Below are positions 18,611-29,600 of a stretch of DNA of 64,000 bases, piece by piece; position 1 is the first letter of the stretch; each line of letters begins with the position of its first letter. The position numbers were made by a program, and so were the translations under genes. The stretch is from Acidobacteriota bacterium (GTDB lineage Bacteria > Acidobacteriota > Aminicenantia > Aminicenantales > Saccharicenantaceae), in NCBI GenBank assembly GCA_028749115.1, contig JAQURD010000002.1:228129-292128 (forward strand). Direction: 5' to 3'. The notes below the pieces were generated by a model. The model was not told the DNA's origin. It ran no database searches and was given only the letters and a program-made list of their open reading frames with translations.

Positions 18611-20590
18611 TTAAAGGCCTGAGTCACTCAGGTAGGCCAGAGCCTGGTCAATGGCCTGGTGATTGCCAACCAGCACCAGGATATCTTGCCCCTGCAGCCG
18701 GAAATCACCTCCGGGACCACTCCAGGTTTTCTCATTTCTAACCACAGCTATAACTGTCACTCCTGTCTTGCTCCGTAAATCAATTTCGCCCAGAGTTTTA
18801 CCGGCTGTCCAGGCATCCTCAGTCACCAAAAAAGTCTCCACCAGGCCAGCCTCGAGAAAATCATAAATTTTTTGATCAAGGCGGCGGGACGATGACCTGG
18901 CTCCCCGGAGTAATCCATAATGTTCACTTCTGATGATCTGAACCTGAGTGTTAATAATATTTCTTGGGAGATGAAATTTTTCCAGAACCCGGACAAATAT
19001 TTCAATGGAGGTCTCAAATTCTTCAGGAATGACATCGCTGGCCCCAAGAGCATAGAGCTCTTCTATTTCAGAGGCAAATCTGGTTCTAACAATGATGAAA
19101 ATTTCACGATTAAGCTGGCGGGCAAGGCAGACTGCCCTTCTGGCAGCTCCGGGATCATTAAGGGCCAGAACCAGCACCCTGGCCCTGGCTATTCCGGCCT
19201 CTCTAAGGATAATAGAGCTCGAAGCATCGCCAAAAATAATTGGCTCACCTGCCTGGTCAACCCGCCGGTAGGTATCAGGATTAATTTCCAGAATAACATA
19301 TGGAATGCCTGTCTCTTTCAACACCCTGGCCAGATTCTGCCCATTGAGTCCGAAACCAGCGATAATTACATGCTCCTGAAAAGATTTTTTCTCAGGAACC
19401 ATTGATTTAATCTCTTTTTCCATCTCCAGCCTGTCAGATAACTTATCTACCAGTTTCGGTCCAAATTCCATTAATAAGGGAGCTACTACCAGGGTAATAA
19501 TGGAAGAGGCAATAAAAACCTGGAAAACCTGCCAGGAAATCAAACCATTTTCCCGGCCGACAGTGGCCAGAACAAAGGAAATTTCACCTATCTGAGCCAG
19601 CCCAAAAGCTGACAGGAGTGAAATCTTAAAGTTAAATTTTAATAGCCTGACTGTAAAAATAACCACCAGGCCTTTAATCAGAAGGATGCCTATGACGACT
19701 AACAACACCGGCCGCCTTAAGCCCCAGACCAGCCTGGTATCAAGAAGCATCCCAACAGAAATAAAAAAGATACTGCTGAAAACATCGCGGAAAGGCAAAA
19801 TATCAGATACGATCTGATGGCTATAACTTGACTCGGATAATATAATGCCGGCCAGAAAGGCCCCGAGGGCTAAGGAAAATCCAACAGAAGCAGTCAGATA
19901 AGACATGCCAAGGCACACGAGCAGCGTCAGGATCAAAAAGATCTCTTTGATTCTTGTTCTGACTATAGCTTCAATAATTGGCGGCATAATTTTTCTGGTA
20001 ACAAAAAAGACGGCCAAGATGGCTATGATACTTATGGCCAGGCGCACAGAGAGATTAAGAACAGATATGGTTTTTAACTCAGCCAGAGCTGGAACCAGAA
20101 ACAGCATCGGCAGCAAGGCCACATCATTAAATAGAGATATCCCCATGGAAACTTCACCTACTGGAGACTTAATCAAATTTTTATCAGAAAGAATTTTTAG
20201 AAGAACTGAAGTACTGCTCTGGGCGACTAAAAATCCATAGAAAATACCTTCATTGGCGCCGAACCCAAGCCAGACAAAGATGGCAGCGGCAATGGCAATA
20301 GTCAGTGAAACTTGTAATCCACCTCCGATCCAGAAATATTTCTGAATTTTTTGCAGCCGCTCAAGAGAAAATTCAATCCCGATGATAAACAGCAGCATCA
20401 TGACCCCAACTTCGGCCAGAGCATTAATCGCCTTGAGGTCCTTGATTAAGCCCAGTCCGCCTGGGCCTATAATTATCCCAGTTATCAGGAAGCCAACCAC
20501 CACCGGAATTTTTAGTCTATGGAAAACTATGATGACCAGAATGGAGACGGCCAGAACGATAATAAGTTCAGTCATTAAGAATAAGTTCAT
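18611..20590 (-). CDS. CPA2 monovalent cation:proton antiporter with RCK (TrkA-N/TrkA-C) domains, KefB-like
   Basis: 12+ TM Na_H_exchanger core, HVIIAGFGLNGQNLARVLKETGIPYVILEINPD, C-terminal TrkA-C. Confidence 0.95.
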   Translation of the reverse strand: MNLFLMTELIIVLAVSILVIIVFHRLKIPVVVGFLITGIIIGPGGLGLIKDLKAINALAEVGVMMLLFIIGIEFSLERLQKIQKYFWIGGGLQVSLTIAIAAAIFVWLGFGANEGIFYGFLVAQSSTSVLLKILSDKNLIKSPVGEVSMGISLFNDVALLPMLFLVPALAELKTISVLNLSVRLAISIIAILAVFFVTRKIMPPIIEAIVRTRIKEIFLILTLLVCLGMSYLTASVGFSLALGAFLAGIILSESSYSHQIVSDILPFRDVFSSIFFISVGMLLDTRLVWGLRRPVLLVVIGILLIKGLVVIFTVRLLKFNFKISLLSAFGLAQIGEISFVLATVGRENGLISWQVFQVFIASSIITLVVAPLLMEFGPKLVDKLSDRLEMEKEIKSMVPEKKSFQEHVIIAGFGLNGQNLARVLKETGIPYVILEINPDTYRRVDQAGEPIIFGDASSSIILREAGIARARVLVLALNDPGAARRAVCLARQLNREIFIIVRTRFASEIEELYALGASDVIPEEFETSIEIFVRVLEKFHLPRNIINTQVQIIRSEHYGLLRGARSSSRRLDQKIYDFLEAGLVETFLVTEDAWTAGKTLGEIDLRSKTGVTVIAVVRNEKTWSGPGGDFRLQGQDILVLVGNHQAIDQALAYLSDSGL

Positions 20591-20959
20591 CAGATTTTTT
20601 CACGAGAAATTAGCCGGAGATTTCTTATTCAATTTTAATAGTAGCAAAATCTATTTACAACAAATTCAGGGATAAGACAACTTAAAATTAACGCCCCCTG
20701 AATGACAAGTCAGAGAAAGCGGCTCAATCAGTTGCTTTTTCAATCTAGCCGGTCTGATTACTCAGATTCACAGGCCAGAAGTGGGGCAAATATGACAGGT
20801 AATAATGGTGATTGGAATGAAGGATAAAGGGACTTTCTGATTCTGACTGTTCAGCCAGAAGTGGGGTGCAAAAGATAAGGAAAGGCCGCCTGAACTCCAT
20901 TTCCGCAGCTCCATCCTGGCACCTCCTTACTCAGTATAATCTCTATCTCTCAGAGGTGT

Positions 20960-21223
20960 CTACCTCCTCAGGGGGTCAGTATACCTCCGCCTGGGCTCTA
21001 TCTTCCTTAACTCCCCAAGTACGATTACCTGCTCTCCGTTGAGCCCTCTCATTACTACCTTCCGACCACAGTTCCGCAATAACCAGCTACCATAACAGCG
21101 GTTATAGCCGCTAAGCTCTAAAAACTCCTTCAGCACCTGGCCCTTCCCCTTCTTAGAGCTCCTCTGATATCTCCCGGCCAGCTCCTTTAATATCGCTCTT
21201 TTAACCTTTATTTCTAAATCCAT
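20960..21223 (-). pseudogene. N-terminal fragment of an integrase/transposase (ISNCY-like)
   Basis: LKELAGRYQRSSKKGKGQVLKEFLELSGYNRCYGSWLLRNCGRK resembles transposase N-terminus; catalytic part absent. Confidence 0.6.
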
Positions 21224-21288
21224 CGCTTCGCCTCCTGGCTAATCTCTTCCCCAAATCTAGCTTCAATCTGAGCCAGAAGGCAAAACGT

Positions 21289-21338
21289 TTTCGTGTAGAT
21301 TTTCTCGTGACGCAACGAATCAATTTCGTGTAGATTTT
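21289..21338. repeat. Tandem TTTCGTGTAGATTTT repeats (IS-end-like)
   Basis: TTTCGTGTAGATTTT at 21289-21303 and 21324-21338, 35-bp period, upstream of transposase fragment. Confidence 0.6.
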
Positions 21339-21412
21339 AACTGAGGCAATTCGCCAGGTTGCCATGAAATATCGGAGATGTTAAAATGGTGAAGAAAACA
21401 AGGGAGGCAAAA

Positions 21413-22084
21413 ATGAAAAAAATATTAATCTCCTGCCTGATGTGTCTTCTGGTATTGTCTCTTGTTTCTGAGTCTCAGGCAATGGTTGGCTTTGGACTCA
21501 AGGGTGGGATGAACAGTTCCAAGATAATATTTAGTCCAGCCGCTGATCTGACCAATCAGGACTATCTTAAGGGGTTAAGCTTTGGCGCTTTTATGAATTT
21601 CAGACTTGGACCCATAAGTATCCAACCGGAAATTCTTTATTCAAGGCGCGGCCTCGAGTTTCAACTACCAGTAATTACATTAAATTACGCTGCCGGTTCT
21701 GAGTATTATGAGAATTACACAGCCAAGCTTGAGTATCTTGAAATTCCTATATTATTGAAGTTAGAGATAATGCCTGCCGGGCCACTAAAAGTTTATGTTT
21801 TTGGTGGTCCTTCTTATGGTCTTCTGCTTAAAGCCAGGCTTACCCGGACCTATGAGGGAACATCTGAGACCGAAGATATCAAAAGCGATTTTAAAAATTC
21901 GTCTCTGGCTATTGTGGGAGGTCTTGGAGTTGATATAAAAGTGCCGCTTCTTTTCAAGGTGACAATTGATGCCCGCTACCACTATGGGCTATTTAATATT
22001 CTATCTGACACTTCCAGCCTGAAAGACATAACTGATAAGGCCAGAAATAACGGTTTTTCCATCATGGCTGGCATCAGCTTTTAA
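21413..22084 (+). CDS. Outer membrane beta-barrel (porin-like) protein, related to 17734-18357
   Basis: GFGLKGGMNSSKI, LEIPILLKLEI, VFGGPSYGLLLKARL motifs shared with 17734 gene; GGGAGG SD before ATG 21413. Confidence 0.85.
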   Translation: MKKILISCLMCLLVLSLVSESQAMVGFGLKGGMNSSKIIFSPAADLTNQDYLKGLSFGAFMNFRLGPISIQPEILYSRRGLEFQLPVITLNYAAGSEYYENYTAKLEYLEIPILLKLEIMPAGPLKVYVFGGPSYGLLLKARLTRTYEGTSETEDIKSDFKNSSLAIVGGLGVDIKVPLLFKVTIDARYHYGLFNILSDTSSLKDITDKARNNGFSIMAGISF

Positions 22085-22453
22085 GCGTAGCAGCTCAGAC
22101 TCTATTTCACACAACTGATAAAAACTAGTGAGCCTCCAGCCTGATGGCTGATAGAGGGCAAAAGAATAAAGAATCTGGTTTCCAGGTTTTCTCTCATCCA
22201 CCGGCAGTACCCGCGTCTTTTTCTCAGAGTATCCAGAAGTAACTTTCTTTTATTTTTTAGACGTTTATTGATCCAGCTATCAGGAAAAGATAAAATACCT
22301 GTCCGGTAAAGAAGATTTACTTTGTCATTACATCTCAACTCTTTAGCTTCTGGTCTTTCACCTTAAAAAAACCTTGCCCTCTGATCATATTTTTCATATA
22401 CAATATCAGAGTGTAAATTAAGAATTTAGATTAGCCGGTGATTATAACGAACT

Positions 22454-24598
22454 ATGTTCTTTAGCCAGGGCAAGCGATATCAATTTTTAAAAAAGTTTAT
22501 TTTTGCTTTTAACCTGGCATCTATCATATTTCTAATTCCTCTCCCCTCTTTATCTCAGGAAAAACTGAAAGTTTTATACATCGAGAGGGTAGTCCATCCT
22601 CCAAAAATTGATGGCCGGCTCAATGATGAGGCCTGGCAGGCTAATCAGCCGGTTGGAAATTTTGTCCAGTATGACCCGGTTAATGGTGCACAAGCTTCAG
22701 AGGAAACGCTGGTCTGGACAGGTTATGACGACAAATATGTCTATTTCGGCTTTTTGATGAAAGACTCGCAACCAGAAAAAATCTGGGCTGAGCTAACTCC
22801 CCGGAATGAATTTGAAAACAATGATTCTATTACGGTCATACTTGATACTTACCATGATGGCCGGACAAGCATCAGCTTCACCCTCAACCCGAAAGGAGTC
22901 CAGGCAAACTCGGTTGAAACTATCTGGAAATCTGAAGCCAGACTTAATGATGATGGCTGGTCAGCTGAGATGGCCATCCCTTTCAAATCCTTGCGCTTTT
23001 CTTCAGCTTCAGAACAGGTGTGGGGGATAAATTTTAAGCGCTATATCCATCGGTTAAATGAGACCGACTACTGGACAGAGGTCAAGCGAGATCTACCAAG
23101 TCTTCAGCAGATGGCTGAGCTCCGCGGCCTGACCGGCATAAGACCGGGACATAACCTTGAAATTTTTCCTTATGCTGGAGTCCGTTCGACCCACTGGGCA
23201 GGAGAAAAAGATGATAAGCTGGCCATCGGGACTGACCTTAAATACGGTTTAAGGCCAAACCTTTACCTGGACGTGACGGCCAGCCCCGACTTCAGTCAGG
23301 TTGAATCTGATCCTTTTATTTACCAGCTTTCTCCCTATGAGAGATATTTCAGTGAGAGGCGCCCTTTTTTCAGTGAAGGCAGTCAGTATTTCCAATTAGC
23401 CACGGAAAATAGTTATGACCTGACAACTGAAGCCAGCCTCTTCTATTCACGCCGCATCAGTGATCCCAGGCTGGCGGCTAAGATTTCGGGGAAAAGCAGC
23501 GGCTATTCTTTTGGCCTTCTCGGCGCACTAAACAAGGAAGAATATGGATCATCAGAATTTGGTATTGTGCGGATTACCAAAGATATTTTCAAAAATTCCC
23601 AGCTCGGCATTTATTATACAGGTGTGGGTGGCGAGACAAGCACCAATCATAATCTGGCTGCTGATTATAGTTTTAACTTTAAAGATATTTATTATCTACG
23701 CGGAGCTCACGTCTTTTCTTTTAACTCTGAAGGCGGAAACCATAATAATGGCCTCCACCTGGTTCAGTTTAACCGCGAACCTGATGCCGGCCTGCAGTTA
23801 AATTTGGGCCTGGAAAGAACAGAGGATAACGTCAATCTGCAAGCAGGCTATCTTGACCGGATCGATTTTCAGTCCTGGCATTCCATGGTTGGCTATGCCT
23901 GGAGATTTAACCGGGGAACAGTTCAGAGAGTAAGCTGGGATCTAACCGGAACACTTAGTCAGGATTCTCATGGACATAAGGTAGGTGAGCAACTGGAATT
24001 TATGATGTTCTGGAATTTATTTAACCGAATTGATTTTCATTATGGGCTTTTTACTGGAAAAAATCAGTATCAATTGTTAACCCCGGCGGGCGACCTTGCC
24101 TGGAATGGTAACTCTTTAAGAAATTATGGAGGGCATTTTGACTTTAGCTGGGAACGGGGCGGCTTCCTGAAAGAAATCGGTCTGGAGGGCGGCTGGGAAA
24201 AAAGGGGCATCTATAATGAGGAATTTACCGCCGTCACTCCCGGGACCGAGTTTAGGCTGGAAAGCTTTCTCTCCTTAAGACCACGCAGTAACCTTGAGCT
24301 TTCCCTGGGGGCAGACTGGATAAATCAACAGATGTCATCAACTGGTGAGACTGTTTTCGAGGGTTTAACCTATGAAGCTTCTATTCATTATCAGATAACC
24401 AGAGAGCTTTTTTTAACGACCAGACTTCTCGGGGAGACCAGAGAAGATCAATATAATTTTGATTTCCTGGTTGGCTACTATTTTGGTGCGGGTAATATAA
24501 TCCAGCTTAGCTTAAAAAAAAGTCAGAGAAAAGAATTCTTAGAGACCGAAAAAGGCCATTCTTTCACCCTTAAACTTTCTTATCTTTTCCGCCTCTAA
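22454..24598 (+). CDS. CBM9-like/DUF5916 domain outer-membrane protein
   Basis: PPKIDGRLNDEAWQ, FVQYDPVNGAQASEETLVWTGYDDKYVYFGFLMKD, DASPDFSQVESDPFIYQLSPYERYFSERRPFFSEG-type motif. Confidence 0.9.
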   Translation: MFFSQGKRYQFLKKFIFAFNLASIIFLIPLPSLSQEKLKVLYIERVVHPPKIDGRLNDEAWQANQPVGNFVQYDPVNGAQASEETLVWTGYDDKYVYFGFLMKDSQPEKIWAELTPRNEFENNDSITVILDTYHDGRTSISFTLNPKGVQANSVETIWKSEARLNDDGWSAEMAIPFKSLRFSSASEQVWGINFKRYIHRLNETDYWTEVKRDLPSLQQMAELRGLTGIRPGHNLEIFPYAGVRSTHWAGEKDDKLAIGTDLKYGLRPNLYLDVTASPDFSQVESDPFIYQLSPYERYFSERRPFFSEGSQYFQLATENSYDLTTEASLFYSRRISDPRLAAKISGKSSGYSFGLLGALNKEEYGSSEFGIVRITKDIFKNSQLGIYYTGVGGETSTNHNLAADYSFNFKDIYYLRGAHVFSFNSEGGNHNNGLHLVQFNREPDAGLQLNLGLERTEDNVNLQAGYLDRIDFQSWHSMVGYAWRFNRGTVQRVSWDLTGTLSQDSHGHKVGEQLEFMMFWNLFNRIDFHYGLFTGKNQYQLLTPAGDLAWNGNSLRNYGGHFDFSWERGGFLKEIGLEGGWEKRGIYNEEFTAVTPGTEFRLESFLSLRPRSNLELSLGADWINQQMSSTGETVFEGLTYEASIHYQITRELFLTTRLLGETREDQYNFDFLVGYYFGAGNIIQLSLKKSQRKEFLETEKGHSFTLKLSYLFRL

Positions 24599-24634
24599 AA
24601 GAATGATAGGAATGATACGCCTGATGGCTTGATA

Positions 24635-25558
24635 TCAAAAGGCAACTAGATAGAGAGCATCTACGGCTTTTTCCGGAAAATAACTGCCCTTCAAGCGTTT
24701 AATATCTTCCAGAGATGATATTTCCTCCGGACCGATTTTAACTTTGCCCTGCTGGCTGAGCTTTATATAAAGCTCGGCCAGAGCAATAAGGGAAGCTCCA
24801 AGTGGAATGACTGCCAGGCTTTTCCCCAGTTCATTGCTTTTCTGGCGGTAATGGACAAAATAAGTCTGAAGAAGAGGTTGAACCTCATCCAGGATAAGGG
24901 CTGCCGATTTGAGCATAATTTTTTCCCGGTCATTTAGATTATTCTGAACAAAATTTTCTTCTTCCATTAATCTGGATGTCTGGCTGATAAGTGGTAAAAA
25001 ATTCTGCAGTTCTTGAATATCACTCAGTAAGGCAGCCGATTTGATGTTCTCCACTTCTGCTTTGTTTATTTCGAGAACTTCAGCCATTTTCCCGGCTAAG
25101 TCAGCTATTTTTTCTGCCCTCGACTTACCTTCCTCTCCGACCTCCAGGTATTTAAGGACTATAGCCAGGATACCCAGATAAGCCTTCTTCAAATTGAGGA
25201 CTTCTCTTTCGGTTCTTTCACTTAACGTGCCGACGATCCAGGCAGTTACAACCAGAAACAGGCCCCAGGAAATAAGAAAAAATAAATTATCCTGACTTAA
25301 CTTGAACTGAGCCCCCCTGACTTCATAAGAAAAGACCAGATATAAAGTCTCCAGTAAAATGCAGGTGATAGAAATGAGCAGTGCCCGTTTCCGTCCGAGG
25401 TAATAACCAGAAAAAATTACTGGCAGGAAAAAGAAATTGAGCAGAATAAATTTATAACGGACCAGAAAACCTGCCCCCAGAATAACCAATATGATGACAA
25501 TGGCGATGATTGTTTCCAGTTGTTTGCCTGACAGGCCTTTCTTCCTGGTTACAGGCAT
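24635..25558 (-). CDS. Membrane protein with degenerate HD/HD-GYP-like cytoplasmic domain
   Basis: MASE-like TMs then LKYLEVGEEGKSRAEKIADLAGKMAEVLEINKAEVENIKSAALLSDIQ, with catalytic HD replaced by SD. Confidence 0.55.
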   Translation of the reverse strand: MPVTRKKGLSGKQLETIIAIVIILVILGAGFLVRYKFILLNFFFLPVIFSGYYLGRKRALLISITCILLETLYLVFSYEVRGAQFKLSQDNLFFLISWGLFLVVTAWIVGTLSERTEREVLNLKKAYLGILAIVLKYLEVGEEGKSRAEKIADLAGKMAEVLEINKAEVENIKSAALLSDIQELQNFLPLISQTSRLMEEENFVQNNLNDREKIMLKSAALILDEVQPLLQTYFVHYRQKSNELGKSLAVIPLGASLIALAELYIKLSQQGKVKIGPEEISSLEDIKRLKGSYFPEKAVDALYLVAF

Positions 25559-25773
25559 CTTGCCTCCTTGACCCGCTGAAAAGTGCTTATTAGACTTAAT
25601 CTCTCTTCTTATAGCACGATTTAGACTTTATAGTCAACACAAATCTTAATACCAGCAGTAGTTAATATCTTGATAAGAGATAAGTAACCGGGTAAGAACA
25701 TGAGGCGTCGGTCAGTTGGCTAAATACTCCTACCATCTATAATCCACTTTTCTCTCCGTCTGCCTTCAGACCA

Positions 25774-26589
25774 TCAAAATCTAAACTTCAGGTTCACTCC
25801 GATAAGAGGCCCACTCAGTTCCCATTTGAAATCTCTCTGAATACCATCCGCGTCAATGAAAGTCAATTTTTGCCCGACCGCAGCCGGGTCATCACTAGCT
25901 TCTTTAATCTTAAAGGAGCCGATGGTGCCAAAGGGATATCTGATGATAGCCGCCAGAGAAATTTTCCTGCTTAATTTATATTCAGCCCCGGCTTCCGCAT
26001 GGGGCAAAAAAGCATTCCCGGTGGCCACCGTTTTTCTTGTGCCCGAATCAATTGACTCCTCATCTTCAATCCACTGCCATGATTCTTTTTCAGTATAACG
26101 GGCAAGATAATAACCCAGGCCACCACCGATGTGGGCTCTGATTTTTGAGAAGGGCAGATTAATTCTAAAGGTAGCAGTTATTGGCAGGACCGATAGGCCA
26201 ACTTCCCCTGTTTCGTTTACACTATAACTTATTGAATCTACTGTTCCACCGGAATTGACGGAAGTAGAAAGAGTTTTAAAGGCATAATCAACCCCAAAAG
26301 CCAGGGAGAACTGCTCAGTTGCCCTCACTTCAAATTCTCCACCGATGTTGATCGCTCCATTCATCTTACCCATTTCGTTATAAAAACTGGTTAAACCAAA
26401 ATCTTTTAAATAGGTCACAAGAGCATGGAGATTCTCATTGGTCGCCGGCCTTAATTGATTGTTGAACGTTGAAGAAAGAGGGATAAAATAACTGCCTCGT
26501 ATTGAAAAAGAAAATTTTTGCTTTTCTTCCTGAGCATAGGCCATAACAGACAGTGTTAAAAGGGCTATAATCAATGGTTTAATTTTCAT
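25774..26589 (-). CDS. Outer membrane beta-barrel protein
   Basis: Start MKIKPLIIALLTLSVMAYAQ at 26589 with GGAGGCAAG SD; IGGGLGYYLARY, ending LIGVNLKFRF. Confidence 0.8.
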   Translation of the reverse strand: MKIKPLIIALLTLSVMAYAQEEKQKFSFSIRGSYFIPLSSTFNNQLRPATNENLHALVTYLKDFGLTSFYNEMGKMNGAINIGGEFEVRATEQFSLAFGVDYAFKTLSTSVNSGGTVDSISYSVNETGEVGLSVLPITATFRINLPFSKIRAHIGGGLGYYLARYTEKESWQWIEDEESIDSGTRKTVATGNAFLPHAEAGAEYKLSRKISLAAIIRYPFGTIGSFKIKEASDDPAAVGQKLTFIDADGIQRDFKWELSGPLIGVNLKFRF

Positions 26590-26626
26590 TCTTGCCTCCA
26601 GCATTAAATCTGCCTTTTCTTGTTTT

Positions 26627-29600
26627 TCATGGGAGCGGTCCATAAACTATGCGGTTATTATTCTCGTCTTCTTCAGTTAGCTTATTTTCGGAATCAATGA
26701 CAGCCACCAGATACTTGCCTGAGACATTTACGCTCCCCTGGACATTACGCGAAAACATCAACGTCCGGCTGCTGTCGGCCGCTAAGGACTTGGAAATGGC
26801 TCTGGTATTTAGAGGTAGATCAAGACTTGTCCCGTTGGAACTTAAATAATAAGCTATGGAATAGCCAGAACCAGCCTCTGCCTGACTGATATTTTTTAGC
26901 TCGAAAAAGCCGGTGATCACCGTTGTTCTGGTTAAAAACCTGTTGATAGTGATATCATGCCACTCGCCGGTCAGATCGGGCAAAGGTGGCGGCCCAAAAA
27001 TGGCAATAATCGTCATATTATCGTTTATAATAACAGGAATAGTAGCTGCCGTAGCAGATACATCTCCACTCCAGCCCTCAAAACCGGAACCCTCATCAGC
27101 AGTAGCCGTCAGTTTAATAAGGGTGCCTGAAGTGTAAGTCTGACTGCAGACTGTCCCGCAATCAATTGCCTCATCATCACTGGTGACCAGACCACTACCC
27201 GAACCGGATTTCAAAATCGTCAGGGTATAAGTAGCACCTTCCGGAGCAAACTTGGCAGTAATCGTTTTGTCAGAATTTACAGTTAACATGATACTTTCTT
27301 CTGTGCTATAGACATCTCCACCCCAGCCGCCAAATAAGTAACCCGAATCTGGAATGGCTTCCAGGGTAATATTCGTGCCAGCATCATAGACCTGAGAACA
27401 ATCATAATTTGAATCAATTCCGCCATCCATGCTGACTACCTGACCGGACCCTGTTACGCTGACCGTCACCAGATATTGGTCTACCACCCCGAATTTGGCA
27501 ATAAAAACATCTGTGCCACTCAAAGTATCATCATAAGCTTCATCTGGAACCGGAAAGGCAGAGGAAAGTGTATAACCGGTAATATAAACATTCCCGGCAT
27601 TATCAAGAGCCAGAGCATAAGCAAAATCATCAGAGGCACCACCCAGATAAGTTGAGGATAAAAGCCCCTGTAGATTAGCTGATAATTTGCTGGCCATGAC
27701 GTCCAGGCCTCCAGCCATCATTCTATTATAGGCTCCAGCAGTCGTCGGAAAATAGTTTGATTTAGTCCAGCCCGCAAGATAGACATTATCATACGGATCG
27801 ATAGCTATCGCCCGGCAATAGTCGTCTTCAGTACCGCCAATATAGGTTGAAGCCAGCAAATAGTCCAGGGAGCCAGTTAATTTGGAAATACAAAGGTCAT
27901 AGCCACCTTTTAAGGTCTTAGAATAGGCGTTAGATTTTACCGGATAATCAGTCGAAGCGGTATAGCCAGCTACGACAAAATTCCCCTGATAATCAGGAGC
28001 CAGGGAGTAAATAAAATCATCGCCACTTCCCCCCAAAAAAGTTGAGGCACAAATCTCACTAAGATCCGGGCTCATCTGGAAAATAAAACCATCATAACCA
28101 CCATTAAAGACCTGATCATAGGCCCCGCCAGTAGTTGGGAAGTCGCTGGACTTAGTCCGGCCAGCCACATAGATAGTATAGTCATAACTATTGACTACTG
28201 GGAGCTGACCGGGCCCACTGTTCTTCCCCATGGAAGAATTATCAGCCATATAGTCGGATCCACCTTGCTTTTTGCCAGCCCTTTTTCCGTCTGGCTTGCC
28301 TCCGGATATTATTCTGCCCGCTCTCAAGGCAGAAACCGGTGGTTGAATTGAACCGGATAACAAATAAGCACCACCTAAGGCCAGGTCTGAACCGATTTCA
28401 TAATCGCTGCCGCCGACAAAGGTAGAAGCTAATAGAGCATCCAGCGAATTAGATAATCTGACCACAAAAACATCATATCCGCCTTTATAAGTCTGACTAT
28501 AGGCTCCGGCTGTTACCGGAAAATCAGAAGAACTGGTCGTTCCAGTAAGATAAATATTAAGCGAGCTGTCAAGAAGCAAAGAAGCTCCATAATCTGTTCC
28601 GCTCCCGCCAAGATAGGTGGAAGCTAATAAACTGCTCAGGTCAGACGATAGTTTGGCTACAAAAGTATCATAATCTCCACCAAGATAAGTTCCTTGATAA
28701 GCCCCGGCTATGACTGGAAAATCACCAGAACTGGTCATCCCGGCTAAATAAACATAGCCACTACTATCGAGAGCCAGGGAATAAACATAATCAGTTCCAA
28801 GGCCACCAAGATAGGTCGAAGCTTCAAGCGTCTTTAAATCATCAGAAAGTCTGGAAACAAAAATATCATATTGGCCATGATAGGTTCGATCATAAGCACC
28901 TTCAGTCGTCGGAAAATCGGCAGTAGTAGATAGCGTGTAGCCGGCCACATAGACATTGCCCGAATTATCAACAGCCAGACAGAAGCCGCGATCATTACCT
29001 GTGCCACCAAGATAGGTCGAAGCTGGCAGAATACTTAAAGCAGGATCTATCACCAGAGCCGCCCCCGGGTCATATGCTCCACTAATTTTAAACCCGTACT
29101 CATTTCTGCCCACCAGCTCATAGGCCACTTCTACTTTTGTCTGCCGCCCGTTTTCTTCTTGGAAGCCAGCTGGTTTCATCATGGCCAGCTGGCCCTGACC
29201 CGTGTTGATAATTAATTCTCCAGCCTGATTAACTTCCAGTGAATCTACACCTTCAACTTTAATTTTTATATCTTCTGCTCTGGATCCAGGTTTTAGATAG
29301 AAAAGCTTTTCCACATTGTTAGCAGAAGCTTTTAGCCTGACCTCGATTCCTGGATAAATGGCTCCGAGAGAAAGCGTTCTATAACTCATAAGATTACTTT
29401 TCCAGTTACTGGAATTATTACCCTGAAAATAAGATATCTGGCTTGAAGCCATTTGCTCGCCTTCTGGAGAAAAGGCAGCCAGAGATCCATTCGCAGTTAA
29501 AAAGCTCTCCCGGAAAGAGATCTGCCTTCGGTCTATCTCTGTCTCACCAGCAGTTAATCTTTCAATTGAAGATCCTACCTCACCTGGTTTTTCGCTGTGA

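Noticed and set aside
22102-22338. 78-aa minus ORF downstream of the second porin-like gene
   Set aside because: No recognisable family, SD or context; could not be supported
27490-29060. Regular repeat array considered as a CRISPR or tandem-repeat locus
   Set aside because: Period and sequence are explained by SBBP protein repeats in a single ORF
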